Positions 1 to 7,699 of a stretch of 17,940 nucleotides of DNA are shown here, piece by piece. The position numbers were made by a program, and so were the translations under genes. Positions within the stretch are counted from its first letter, which is position 1; every line of letters starts with the position of its first letter. The stretch is from CAYZXT01 sp964482515. Lineage in GTDB: Bacteria; Elusimicrobiota; Elusimicrobia; FEN-1173. Below the pieces are notes generated by a model, which did no database searches, was not told the DNA's origin, and was given only the letters and a program-made list of their open reading frames with translations. Location: positions 1 through 17,940 of the forward strand of contig CAYZXT010000046.1 in NCBI GenBank assembly GCA_964482515.1, given 5' to 3'.

Positions 1-831
1 CAGGACCTGGTAGCGGGTCAGGTCGATGGGATGGTCCGTCGAGAGGTCCGTGTAGACCTTCTCGTGGGTCTTGCCGAACTTCACGGCCTTGTAGCCGCCG
101 TTGTTCGTGGGGAGCTTCTGTTTGATGATGTCGGCTTCGATCGTCACGCCCAGGTGGTTGGCCTGGCTGGTGAGGTCGGCCGACGTGTGGAAGTCTTTTT
201 CCGCGGTCTTGAAGGCGTTGTTGCGGATGTAGCACCAGAGGACCGTGGCCATGCCGAGGTCGTGGGCCATCTTGAAGGCCTGGCTGACTTCGATGATCTG
301 GCGGGCGGATTCGGCGGAGCCGAAATAGATCGTGGCGCCGACGGCGACCGCGCCCATGTCCCACGCCTGCTTGACCGTGCCGAACATGATTTGGTCGAAC
401 TTGTTCGGGTAGGTGAGGAATTCGTTATGGTTGATCTTCACCATGAAGGGGATCTTGTGGGCGTATTTGCGCGCCACGGAACCGAGCACGCCGTAGGTGG
501 AGGCGACGGCGTTGCATCCGCCCTCGATGGCGAGCTTCACGATGTTTTCGGGGTTGAAATATTCCGGGTTCGGGGCGAAGGACGCGCCGGCGGAGTGCTC
601 GATGCCCTGGTCGACCGGCAGGATGGACACGTAACCCGTGTTCGCCAGGCGGCCGTGGCCGAGCATGGCCTGCAGGCTCTTCAAGACGGGCGTGGGGCGG
701 TCGGACAGGCCATAAGCCTGGTCCACGTAATCGGGGCTCGGCATCAGAAAACCCTTCGCCGGAACTTTGGCCTTGTGGTTCAACAAATTATCGGCGTCTT
801 TGCCGAGCAACTCTACGATTTTCTTGTTCAT
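1..831 (-). CDS. fbaB: Class I fructose-bisphosphate aldolase (FbaB/DhnA type), 3' end outside window
   Basis: Cleaves fructose 1,6-bisphosphate to dihydroxyacetone phosphate and glyceraldehyde 3-phosphate (reversible) through a Schiff base, in the cytosol, for glycolysis or gluconeogenesis. The first 277 residues are present; the E. coli FbaB I recall is about 350, so the C-terminus lies beyond base 1. The match to remembered E. coli FbaB is close along the whole length: LLGKDADNLL at 8-17, SILPVDQGIEHSAGASFAPN at 70-89, ASTYGVLGSVARKYAHKIPF from 110, MGAVAVGATIYFGSAESARQ at 159-178, and SADLTSQANHL followed by ADIIKQK. The lysine ending ADIIK (K237) is the probable Schiff-base residue by family comparison. 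The ATG at 831 follows GGAGGAAG at good spacing. It lies 159 bp downstream of accA on the same strand; no terminator or convincing promoter is visible between them (only a weak TATAGC), so read-through from accA is possible. Confidence 0.95.
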   Translation of the reverse strand, partial: MNKKIVELLGKDADNLLNHKAKVPAKGFLMPSPDYVDQAYGLSDRPTPVLKSLQAMLGHGRLANTGYVSILPVDQGIEHSAGASFAPNPEYFNPENIVKLAIEGGCNAVASTYGVLGSVARKYAHKIPFMVKINHNEFLTYPNKFDQIMFGTVKQAWDMGAVAVGATIYFGSAESARQIIEVSQAFKMAHDLGMATVLWCYIRNNAFKTAEKDFHTSADLTSQANHLGVTIEADIIKQKLPTNNGGYKAVKFGKTHEKVYTDLSTDHPIDLTRYQVL

Positions 832-990
832 CGGATTTCTTCCTCCATTGAAGTGACTGCTATAACGAAGCCTCGCCGCGGGCAGCCAACGTCACCCGGG
901 ACGGGCGAAAAACCGGTTCAAAGGTGTGAGCGAGAGAGGGGTACGACTCACGAAGGCTTTAAGAAACGATACGCAGCGGATTTGCCAGCT

Positions 991-2013
991 TTAGACTTTG
1001 GCTTTTTTCCGACGGGTCGGCGGTTTCAATTGTTTCTTTTGTTGATCCTCAAAACGGCCGATGCAGCGCAGCTTCTCATAACGCTTCTCCAGCAACTCCT
1101 CAACGGGCAACTGCTGTAATTCCTTCAAATGGGCCAGCAGAGTCTCTTTCATGCGCGCCGCCAGGGCGTCCGGATCGCGATGGGCGCCGCCCAGGGGTTC
1201 GGGGATCACTTCGTCGATGATCTCGAGGCCCTTCAAATCCACCGCCGTCAGCTTGAGGGCCTGGGCCGCGTCCGCCGCCTTGGACGCGTCGCGGTACAAA
1301 ATAGAGGCGCAGCCCTCGGGCGAGATCACCGAATACCAGGCGTTGTCCAGCATCAAAAATTTGTCGCCCACGCCGATGGCCAACGCGCCGCCGGAACCGC
1401 CTTCGCCGATCACGCAGCAGATGATGGGCACGGGGAACATCGACATCTCGCGCAGGTTTTCCGCGATGGCCGTGGCCTGGCCGCGCTCCTCGGCGCCGAT
1501 GCCCGGATAGGCGCCGGCGGTGTCGATGAAAGTGATGATGGGCATCCCGAAGCGTCCAGCCATGCGCATCAGTCGGAGCGCCTTGCGGTAGCCCTCGGGA
1601 TGCGGCATGCCGAAGTTTCGCGCCATGGACTCCTGGAGAGTGCGGCCCTTCTGGTGGCCGAGGACCAGCACAGGCTGGTCGTCCAAATACGCCAAACCGC
1701 CGACGATGGCTTTATCTTCGGCGAAATGCCGGTCGCCGTGCAGTTCCGTGAAATCCTTGAAGATCCGTTGGACGTAGTCCAGCGTATAGGGGCGGCGGGG
1801 ATGGCGGGCCAGCTGCACGCGCTGCCAGGGAGTGAGCTTGCCGTAAATCTCTTTCTTCAATTCCTCGCAGCGGTCCTGGAGGCCCTTGATCTCGTCGGTC
1901 ATTTCCGCGCCGTTGGCCGCGGACATTTCTTGGAGTTCGACGATCTTCTGCTCCAGGTCCAAGATGGGCTTTTCAAAATCATACCCCTTGAACGAAGACG
2001 TCTCTGCTGTCAT
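991..2013 (-). CDS. accA: Acetyl-CoA carboxylase carboxyltransferase subunit alpha
   Basis: Alpha half of the carboxyltransferase that moves the carboxyl group from carboxybiotin to acetyl-CoA, giving malonyl-CoA for fatty acid synthesis; it works as an alpha2-beta2 complex with AccD in the cytosol. About 340 residues, slightly longer than the usual ~320. Family signatures seen: YDFEKPILDLEQKI near the start, ARHPRRPYTLDYVQ, DKAIVGGLAYLD, NFGMPHPEGYRKALRLMRMA, FIDTAGAYPGIGAEERGQ, IGEGGSGGALAIGVGDK, VISPEGCASILYRDA and IIPEPLGGAHRDP. The C-terminus carries an extra basic tail (QQKKQLKPPTRRKKAKV). Two ATGs are possible: 2031, three bases after the upstream stop with no ribosome site, and 2013, preceded by GGGGG at five bases; I chose 2013. 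accD is not adjacent, so the complex must be completed from elsewhere in the genome. Confidence 0.95.
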   Translation of the reverse strand: MTAETSSFKGYDFEKPILDLEQKIVELQEMSAANGAEMTDEIKGLQDRCEELKKEIYGKLTPWQRVQLARHPRRPYTLDYVQRIFKDFTELHGDRHFAEDKAIVGGLAYLDDQPVLVLGHQKGRTLQESMARNFGMPHPEGYRKALRLMRMAGRFGMPIITFIDTAGAYPGIGAEERGQATAIAENLREMSMFPVPIICCVIGEGGSGGALAIGVGDKFLMLDNAWYSVISPEGCASILYRDASKAADAAQALKLTAVDLKGLEIIDEVIPEPLGGAHRDPDALAARMKETLLAHLKELQQLPVEELLEKRYEKLRCIGRFEDQQKKQLKPPTRRKKAKV

Positions 2014-2034
2014 GGTCGCCCCCGCTGACATAAA

Positions 2035-2736
2035 TTAGAAGCTGCCGAAGTATTCGAGGCGGACGATGCGTTCCGCTTTGCGGCCGGCGGCGCCCAGGTC
2101 GCGGCCCGCCAACTGGACTGAGAAACTCGGAGTCACGTAATAACGGAGCCCGGCCGACATGCGGCTGTTCCGGGCCACGCGGATGTTGTCCCACTCAAAA
2201 CTGAGGCCCACCAGGTCCTCGATCAAATAGTTGATGCCCGTGAACGCAAAATACTTGTCGTCATGAAAATCGTAAACGTTGGCGCCACCGTGCAGCGTCA
2301 GGTTCGGCACGAAGACTTCCCCCGAGCCGACGAGGAAAAGCCCCTTCTCCCGCTGGATGTATTTGTCGGTCACGTCGTTGAAAAAATAACCCTGGCCGTC
2401 ATAACCGAGCGCCAGGGCGGGCAAAGAACGTTTGCCGTCGAAGATCCGGAACTTGACGTTGAGTGTGGGGCGGTTGATGTCCGCGGTCTGGTTGCCGATG
2501 AGCTGTTCGGTGTCCAGGCCGAAGCCGATGTTGAGGCGCGGGAAAACGCCGAAGGCCGTTTTGGCGAGCACGCCGCCGCCCGTGTAAAAACGGAAGTTGA
2601 CGTTGTAGCCGTAATGGTCGACGACCTCGGCGGTGGGAATGTCGGTCAAATCGGTCATGAGTTTTTCTGCGCGAACAGCCGAACAAACGATCGGCAACAA
2701 AAGGAGGGAGATCAGGAGCTTGGTTTTTTTTATCAT
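2035..2736 (-). CDS. Secreted, probable small outer-membrane beta-barrel protein of unknown function
   Basis: 233 residues, not recognised as a named family. An N-terminal Sec signal peptide is clear (MIKKTKLLISLLLLPIVCSA, cleavage probably after VRA at 21-23). The mature part is rich in alternating aromatic and polar stretches separated by short turns (NVNFRFYTGGG, PTLNVKFRIFDGKR, MSAGLRYYVTPSFSVQLAG) and ends RIVRLEYFGSF with a terminal Phe, as Bam-assembled outer-membrane barrels do. About eight strands would fit the length, but this is inference. The ATG overlaps the stop of the upstream HEAT gene in an ATGA quartet with no ribosome site of its own, so translation is probably coupled. accA follows within a few bases. 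A distant YjbH-like or DUF-type barrel family is possible; a soluble periplasmic beta protein cannot be excluded. Confidence 0.8.
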   Translation of the reverse strand: MIKKTKLLISLLLLPIVCSAVRAEKLMTDLTDIPTAEVVDHYGYNVNFRFYTGGGVLAKTAFGVFPRLNIGFGLDTEQLIGNQTADINRPTLNVKFRIFDGKRSLPALALGYDGQGYFFNDVTDKYIQREKGLFLVGSGEVFVPNLTLHGGANVYDFHDDKYFAFTGINYLIEDLVGLSFEWDNIRVARNSRMSAGLRYYVTPSFSVQLAGRDLGAAGRKAERIVRLEYFGSF

Positions 2737-3809
2737 TGTTGGTTGACGGCGATCCTCTGCAAAAGTGAATCCGTGTATTGCTTCACGAATCCCGGCGGTT
2801 CTTGGTCCGAAATCTTCCTGAGCGCGGGAGCCAGGGACGGATCGGCCATGTCGCCCAGGGCCTGGGCCGCCATCACCCGCACGCGCGCTTCTACCGTTTT
2901 GTCGCCCAATATGTCCAGCGCCACGGACTTGCCGTGCTTATCGCCTTGCGACGCCAACGCCTGGGCCGCGGCGGCGCGCAGTTCGGTGGGATTTTTCTTG
3001 TCCAAATATTTTTTGAGGGTCGAGACGGTCCCCTTGTCCTTGTCCTGGAGTTTTCCGAGCGAGAGGACCGCCGCCACCTGGAGCGAAAAATCCTTGTCGC
3101 GCAGGAGCGGCCGGATGTCCGGAATGGCCGCCGGGTCGCCGATCTCCCCCAACGTCTGGAGCGCCATCCGCCGCATCTGGGGCGAAGGGTCCTTCAGGGT
3201 CTCGCGGAGGGCGGGGATCGCGGCGGGAGACTTCAAATTGGCCAAGGCCTGGCAGGCCGAGAGGCGGGTGCCCGGAGCGCCCTTCTTCAATGCTTCCACC
3301 AAAGGTTCGACGGCGGCCGGGTCGGAGATGAAGCCGAGGGCCATGGCGGCGGACTGCGTCACCTGCGGGTCCGGATCGTCTTTCACCACCCGGCCCAATT
3401 CTTTCACGGCGTCGGCGGCACGCATCAATCCGAGGGCGCGGGCGGCCCCGGCGCGAACCTGGATGTCCCGGTCGGACAGGGCCACGATCAAGGCGGGCGT
3501 GGCGTGGGGGTCCTTCATCTGGGAAAGTTCTTCCACGGCCATGCGGCGATCGTCCACTTTATCGGATTTCAAAGCGTTCATCTGTTTCGCCAGCGGGCTT
3601 AATTCCTTCGACGACGCGGGTTTGGCGGAAGTTTTCGGTTTTTGGGAGGACGGCGCGGGAGGCTGGGCCTTGACCGGATCATGGACCGCTTTCGGGGCCT
3701 GGGATTTCGGCTTGGCCGGGGTGGACGCCGGGGTCTCAGCGCGGGCGGAAATACCCTGTGCAACGATCATGGCGGCCAGCATCCCGCAAACAACTGCGCG
3801 TTTTTTCAA
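2733..3809 (-). CDS. Secreted HEAT-repeat (PBS-lyase type) protein
   Basis: About 358 residues from the TTG at 3809. The N-terminus is a signal peptide (MKKRAVVCGMLAAMIVAQ, cleavage after SARA), followed by a Pro/Ala/Lys-rich linker of about 45 residues and then an uninterrupted run of roughly eight 31-residue HEAT-like helical hairpins with the DPxxxPAL...VRxxAAxALG pattern (for example AAIPALRETLKDPSPQMRRM and AAIPDIRPLLRDKDF). Such repeats are protein-interaction scaffolds; no catalytic residues are visible and lyase activity is not implied. Start choice: a perfect AGGAGG lies six bases before TTG 3809; the in-frame ATG at 3827 lies just upstream with only AGGTAG before it, and adds MSRRNQ. 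The gene overlaps the next by ATGA. It is the second HEAT protein near the TonB genes; a periplasmic partner or scaffold role is inference. Confidence 0.88.
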   Translation of the reverse strand: MKKRAVVCGMLAAMIVAQGISARAETPASTPAKPKSQAPKAVHDPVKAQPPAPSSQKPKTSAKPASSKELSPLAKQMNALKSDKVDDRRMAVEELSQMKDPHATPALIVALSDRDIQVRAGAARALGLMRAADAVKELGRVVKDDPDPQVTQSAAMALGFISDPAAVEPLVEALKKGAPGTRLSACQALANLKSPAAIPALRETLKDPSPQMRRMALQTLGEIGDPAAIPDIRPLLRDKDFSLQVAAVLSLGKLQDKDKGTVSTLKKYLDKKNPTELRAAAAQALASQGDKHGKSVALDILGDKTVEARVRVMAAQALGDMADPSLAPALRKISDQEPPGFVKQYTDSLLQRIAVNQQ

Positions 3810-3856
3810 CTGATTCCTCCTAGACATCTTTGTCTACCTGTTCTGTTCACCGTCTG

Positions 3857-3876
3857 TATAGGCGCCTTCGCCTATA
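3857..3876. repeat. Perfect 8-bp hairpin in the HEAT-gene leader
   Basis: TATAGGCG and CGCCTATA flank a CCTT loop (AAGG on the minus strand). No T-run follows on either strand in the right place for an intrinsic terminator. It lies in the 5' leader of the HEAT gene and overlaps a possible -10 box. Its GGCGCCTATA resembles the GCGCCTAT palindromes next to the tRNA genes. Confidence 0.5.
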
Positions 3877-3899
3877 ACGCCAAAAAATCAAAAGTCCAA
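3871..3899 (-). promoter_or_regulatory. Possible sigma70-type promoter for the HEAT gene
   Basis: On the minus strand TTGGAC is followed after 17 bases by TATAGG. The -35 matches only 3 of 6 and the -10 4 of 6, so the call rests mostly on spacing and position, about 60 bp before the gene. The -10 is also one arm of the leader hairpin. Confidence 0.3.
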
Positions 3900-4001
3900 T
3901 GTGGGATGGGAAACCCGGAAGATGAGCTCCTGTCCCGCCAGGACATTGCCGGCGCTTTCCATCCGGAAAAAGCCTCGGGAGACAGGTTTGAGGTTAAGCA
4001 T
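3888..4001 (-). CDS. Possible 37-residue small protein
   Basis: An ATG-to-TGA frame of 37 codons lies in the 204-bp gap between tonB and the HEAT gene. The product starts MLNLKPVSRGFFRMESAG and ends SHPTLDF; it has no membrane segment, signal peptide or recognised motif. There is no ribosome site, but a good promoter (TTGACT-N18-TAAAAT) ends five to seven bases before or at the ATG, which would suit a leaderless message. Third positions are G/C-rich, like the neighbours. A frame this short could be chance; I list it because position and promoter coincide. Confidence 0.25.
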   Translation of the reverse strand: MLNLKPVSRGFFRMESAGNVLAGQELIFRVSHPTLDF

Positions 4002-4005
4002 GGGA

Positions 4006-4035
4006 ATTTTATCTGTTTTACGGCAAACAAGTCAA
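4006..4035 (-). promoter_or_regulatory. Probable sigma70-type promoter inside the end of tonB
   Basis: Minus strand: TTGACT (5 of 6), 18 bases, TAAAAT (5 of 6). The -35 contains the tonB stop codon. The predicted transcription start falls at about 3999-4001, on the ATG of the small frame. It could serve that frame or the HEAT-barrel-accA genes downstream. An alternative -10, GATAAA with 16-base spacing, gives the same start region. Confidence 0.5.
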
Positions 4036-4754
4036 TCCTCTAAACGGAATGTGATGGTTTGCCGGATTTTGACGGCCACCGCCCGGGTCTTGACCTTGGC
4101 CGGGGAGAAACGGGCCTCGGCGATCACTTTCCGGGCGGCCTCATCGAAAGCCTCCCCGGAGGACTGGACGACGCTCACTTTGACGATCTTTCCGGACGCG
4201 TCCAGGTGGATATCCAACCCGACGGCGCCTTCCTTTCCCGCGCGACGTTCGGCCTCGGGGTAAAACTTCCGGAGGTATTTGGCCAAATCCTCGCGGTTCA
4301 AAATCTTTGGCAGGTCCGTGAGGTATATCCAATCCACCTCGCCGGTGCCCGTGCCGTCGCCCAGGCCGCCGAGCCCGGAGGACATGCCGCCTTCCTCGTC
4401 CCCGGGCTTCTCCAGGACCTGGGTGCTGGGGCCGGGCAGGACCCATTCCTTGGGCGGCTCGGTGGTGGGTTTGTCGCCCAACAGGCTGTTGGCGTTCGGG
4501 GCGGCGGGCTTTTCGGCGGTCGACGGAAATTTCACCACCGGCGCGCCTGTCCCGGGGTTTTCGGCCTTGCGGGCCAGCAGGGGGTTGGACGTGAGGCGGA
4601 ACGGCCGGGTCAGATCGATTTCCAACGGAGAGATTTCCGCGTCGCGGGCGGCTTTCCGCCGGTCCTGCCAGGACAGGCCTTGCCAGAACAGGACATGGAG
4701 GAGGAGCGAAAAGAGGACGGCGGCTTCGAAGCGGGAAGACTCGGTGAGGTTCAC
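4032..4754 (-). CDS. tonB: TonB-family energy transducer
   Basis: Carries proton-motive energy from ExbB/ExbD across the periplasm to outer-membrane receptors. 240 residues. One N-terminal membrane anchor (about 11-28, AAVLFSLLLHVLFWQGLSW) holds S16 and H20 in an SxxxH arrangement at the same numbering as the functionally important E. coli TonB residues. A Pro/Gly-rich periplasmic linker follows (about 45-140; a GLGGLGDGTGTG stretch at 127-138), then a TonB C-terminal domain (about 150-238) with VGLDIHLDASGKI, VVQSSGEAFDEAA and the final strand VKIRQTITFRLED. The linker lacks the long Glu-Pro/Lys-Pro repeats of enteric TonB. The start is GTG, sharing a GTGA overlap with exbD, so translation is coupled. 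Together with exbB and exbD it forms a full motor unit, and a TonB-dependent receptor lies about 3 kb upstream. A TolA-like role is less likely because of the TonB C-terminal signature. Confidence 0.93.
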   Translation of the reverse strand: MNLTESSRFEAAVLFSLLLHVLFWQGLSWQDRRKAARDAEISPLEIDLTRPFRLTSNPLLARKAENPGTGAPVVKFPSTAEKPAAPNANSLLGDKPTTEPPKEWVLPGPSTQVLEKPGDEEGGMSSGLGGLGDGTGTGEVDWIYLTDLPKILNREDLAKYLRKFYPEAERRAGKEGAVGLDIHLDASGKIVKVSVVQSSGEAFDEAARKVIAEARFSPAKVKTRAVAVKIRQTITFRLED

Positions 4755-5161
4755 AGCTTTTTCTGTTTGATGTCCAAGGCGACTTTTTTGACGCCGGCGC
4801 CGCGGATCACGTCCAGGACGTTCACCACTTCGCCGTAGGGGATCGTCTGGTCCGCGGCAAGCGACACGTGCAGGTTGGGATCGAAGCGGAGCCTCGACGC
4901 CAATTCCCCCGACAACTGCTCCTGGGAATAGCGGGTCTTGTCGATGATGATGTTTCGCTCGGAGGTGAACTGGACCTGCAGGGTCTCCGTGGCCCGCGTC
5001 TCGGTGTGGGCCGCGCGCGGCACGTTGATGTTCAGGGCGCGCTTTTGGATCAGCGGCGCCGTGGCCATGAAGATGATCAGGAGCACCAGGACGATGTCCA
5101 CCAGCGGCGTGACGTTGATGCTGGTGATGGGCTGGTTGTTTTCCGTGGGTCCGCCCGCCAT
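4751..5161 (-). CDS. exbD: ExbD/TolR-family biopolymer transport protein
   Basis: Small inner-membrane subunit of the ExbB-ExbD proton-driven motor. 136 residues, usual length. After a short cytoplasmic start comes the signature INVTPLVDIVLVLLIIFMAT, with the essential membrane aspartate at D22 (equivalent to E. coli D25), one transmembrane helix (about 20-38) and a periplasmic domain (about 50-136) ending GVKKVALDIKQKKL. It starts one base after the exbB stop and overlaps tonB by GTGA. TolR is the alternative, but the neighbour is a TonB-like rather than a TolA/TolB gene, so ExbD is preferred. Confidence 0.94.
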   Translation of the reverse strand: MAGGPTENNQPITSINVTPLVDIVLVLLIIFMATAPLIQKRALNINVPRAAHTETRATETLQVQFTSERNIIIDKTRYSQEQLSGELASRLRFDPNLHVSLAADQTIPYGEVVNVLDVIRGAGVKKVALDIKQKKL

Positions 5162-5162
5162 G

Positions 5163-5822
<660 letters not shown>

Positions 5823-5842
5823 TTAGACCTCGTCGCTAGATG

Positions 5843-5889
5843 TGGCCCCTTGCCGCTAGGCATGGCCCCAGTTTTGTGGAATGGGGCCA
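5843..5889 (-). promoter_or_regulatory. exbB leader: three GGGGCCA motifs at 20-bp spacing
   Basis: On the plus strand TGGCCCC starts at 5843 and 5863, and its inverse GGGGCCA starts at 5883. The 5863 and 5883 copies form a perfect 8-bp hairpin (TGGCCCCA/TGGGGCCA, 11-base loop); the 5843 copy could pair with 5883 instead. On the minus strand the two direct copies also share a following CTAGCG. No T-run follows, so a simple terminator is unlikely. An operator or an alternative-fold leader is possible. Confidence 0.4.
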
Positions 5890-5921
5890 AGGAGAGGCCG
5901 ATAGAGATTTACAGATTTTTT

Positions 5922-7532
5922 TTACTGCGGCGCCAAACGCAGCATCGCGTAGCACGCTTCCGCAATGACGAAATCGTTGGTCTCGGTATTGAGCCGGGAC
6001 GAGATGGTGTAATAATCCTGCGCCTGGCCGAGTTCGCCCAAAGCGCGGATGGCCATGGCGCGGATCACCCAATCCTGGTCGCCCATATATCGCAGAAGGA
6101 ATTCGCGCCCCTGGGGGTCGCCGGTACGGCCCAGCGCTTCGGCCGCGTAGACGCGCAGGGCCATGGAGCCGTCCCGGTCCGCCGTATCGGCCAAGGGCCC
6201 TTGGACCTGGGAACCGCCCACCGCCTCCAGCGCTTCCACGGCGCCGAAGCGAACGGCCAAATCGGATTCCCGAAGGGCCGACTGGTAGAGGAAAATATTG
6301 TTCGCGGCCGGGGAATAGGCCAGGGAGATGAGCGCCAGCGCACGGATGCGGGGGTTGGGATTTTCTTTCGCGAAGCTTTCCAGCCGCTGGACCAGAAGAA
6401 GGTCCCGCGTCCCGGACAGGCCTTCCGTCAGGAGAAAGCTGAGATCGGAATAGCGGACTTTGAGGGCGAAGCCCGCGGGCGTCACCAGGTTGTTGACGTC
6501 CTGGAGTTCAGGCGCCAGCAATTGCTGGTCGGGAGGAGGCATGCTGGCGACTTTTTCCAACAACTGCGTCAGGAAATTGTCGATCCGCACGTCCACCGAT
6601 GTGAAGGTGTTCATCCTGAGGCGCGGCGCGCTGACGACCAGCGGCTCCAATTCCAGCACGGCGCTGCCGCGGGCCAGCGCCGGCGTGGCGGCGGGTTTTC
6701 GAACCACCGCCGGAGACACTGAAGCGGCTCCGCCGGGCGCGCGTAAAGCGCCGAGCTTCATGGCGGCGATGCAGACTTCGGCCAGAACAAAGGGATTCCG
6801 CTGGTCTTCGGGGCCGATCCGGCCCAATAAAACGTCCGCGTCCTGGGGTTTGCCGAGATCGCCCAGATAGCGCGCGGCCATGGCCCGCACCAGCCAGTTG
6901 TTGTCCGTCAGAAAGGTCAACAGCTTATCGCGGCCCCGGGCGTCGCCGAGCCGCAGCGCGGCCTGCGCCGAATAAACGCGGATGAGCGGCGACCAATTGT
7001 TGTCCGCCGCGTTCAGGAGGATGGGAAGGAAATCCGGCAGGCCGGAAATCTGCATGGACTCGACGGCGGCGAACTGGACCGACACGTCGCGGTCCAGAAG
7101 CGCCTCGTGGAAAAATTTCACATGGCCGACGTCCCGGAAAGTCGCCAGCGCGACCAGCGCCTCGGAGCGCGCCCGCGGGCTGGACGTCCAACGAGCGGCC
7201 TCCACCAAACGCTGCAGGACCAGCCTGTCCTGGGACGACGAGAGCGCCTGGGCCAGGGGCACGCCCAATTCCAGATAGCGGTTCTTGAGGCGGTAGCCGG
7301 CGGGCGTGGTGAGGGTGATGAGGCTTTTGAGGGCTGTTTGCTGGAAATCCTGGGTCGACGGCCGCAGCTTGCTGTCTTCGAGGAGCGCGATTAGGCGGGG
7401 CGATACGTCGGCGTCTGCGACACGCCCTTGCGCGAATGAAGAGGGGGGCGTTTCGGCCGTGGCCGGATCGAGCATGATTGAAGCGCAGCCCACGCTTAAC
7501 ACCCCCATCACCGCCAAAGACCAGTAGCGCAT
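5922..7532 (-). CDS. HEAT-repeat lipoprotein with internal duplication
   Basis: 536 residues, all-helical repeat protein of unknown function. The start is MRYWSLAVMGVLSVGC with a lipobox-like SVGC and C16 as the acylated residue, so it is probably anchored to the periplasmic face of a membrane. Two homologous halves follow, about 64-261 and 341-534. Each begins TPAGYRLKNRY / TPAGFALKVRY, then has L(V)LQRL / LLVQRL, a run of HEAT hairpins with RVYSAQAALRLGD / RVYAAEALGRTGD and a W-[LV]-[VI]-RAMA[AI]R motif, and ends with FVLAEVCIAAMKL / FVIAEACYAMLRL. A Pro/Ala/Val-rich linker of about 75 residues joins them. Start choice: GGGAGGA sits seven bases before ATG 7532; in-frame starts upstream to 7598 would read through that site and place extra polar residues before the signal peptide. 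It lies between tRNA-Thr and exbB on the same strand. Scaffold or substrate-binding duty near the TonB motor is only a guess. Confidence 0.9.
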   Translation of the reverse strand: MRYWSLAVMGVLSVGCASIMLDPATAETPPSSFAQGRVADADVSPRLIALLEDSKLRPSTQDFQQTALKSLITLTTPAGYRLKNRYLELGVPLAQALSSSQDRLVLQRLVEAARWTSSPRARSEALVALATFRDVGHVKFFHEALLDRDVSVQFAAVESMQISGLPDFLPILLNAADNNWSPLIRVYSAQAALRLGDARGRDKLLTFLTDNNWLVRAMAARYLGDLGKPQDADVLLGRIGPEDQRNPFVLAEVCIAAMKLGALRAPGGAASVSPAVVRKPAATPALARGSAVLELEPLVVSAPRLRMNTFTSVDVRIDNFLTQLLEKVASMPPPDQQLLAPELQDVNNLVTPAGFALKVRYSDLSFLLTEGLSGTRDLLLVQRLESFAKENPNPRIRALALISLAYSPAANNIFLYQSALRESDLAVRFGAVEALEAVGGSQVQGPLADTADRDGSMALRVYAAEALGRTGDPQGREFLLRYMGDQDWVIRAMAIRALGELGQAQDYYTISSRLNTETNDFVIAEACYAMLRLAPQ

Positions 7533-7602
7533 AATTCTTCCTCCCATTTGATTCCCCCGATAAGCCGCGTCCACAAAGTCCGCTTGATTGCGTTTCAAAA
7601 TC

Positions 7603-7675
7603 AGCCGAGAACGGGGATCGAACCCGTGACCTTCCGCTTACAAGGCGGATGCTCTACCAGCTGAGCTATCTCGGC
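7603..7675 (-). tRNA. tRNA-Thr (anticodon TGT)
   Basis: Full cloverleaf: acceptor GCCGAGA pairs with TCTCGGC, D-arm AGCTCAGCTGGTAGAGC, anticodon stem TCCGC/GCGGA with loop CTTGTAA (anticodon TGT), T-arm CGGGTTCGATCCCG. Discriminator T; the CCA end is not encoded. It lies 70 bp before the HEAT lipoprotein start and just downstream of the palindromic repeat block. Confidence 0.97.
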
Positions 7676-7679
7676 AAGG

Positions 7680-7699
7680 GTAGTCGCGCCTATGGCGCG
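7680..7699 (-). repeat. tRNA-flanking palindrome, copy 1
   Basis: Minus strand CGCGCC-ATA-GGCGCG followed by ACTAC, ending four bases before the mature 5' end of tRNA-Thr. A near-identical copy stands at the same place before tRNA-Trp. The 6-bp stem has a three-base loop. Confidence 0.6.

Noticed and set aside
31..1119. Long plus-strand open frame across fbaB and the accA end
   Set aside because: It is antisense to fbaB, which matches the aldolase family residue by residue; GC-rich third positions on the opposite strand keep such frames open.
2263..3813. 516-codon plus-strand frame over the barrel and HEAT genes
   Set aside because: Low-complexity Arg/Ala/Ser product with no motif; the minus-strand products have signal peptides and clear HEAT repeats.
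5863..5889. Intrinsic terminator before exbB
   Set aside because: The stem is good, but no T-run follows on the minus strand and it lies inside the exbB leader.
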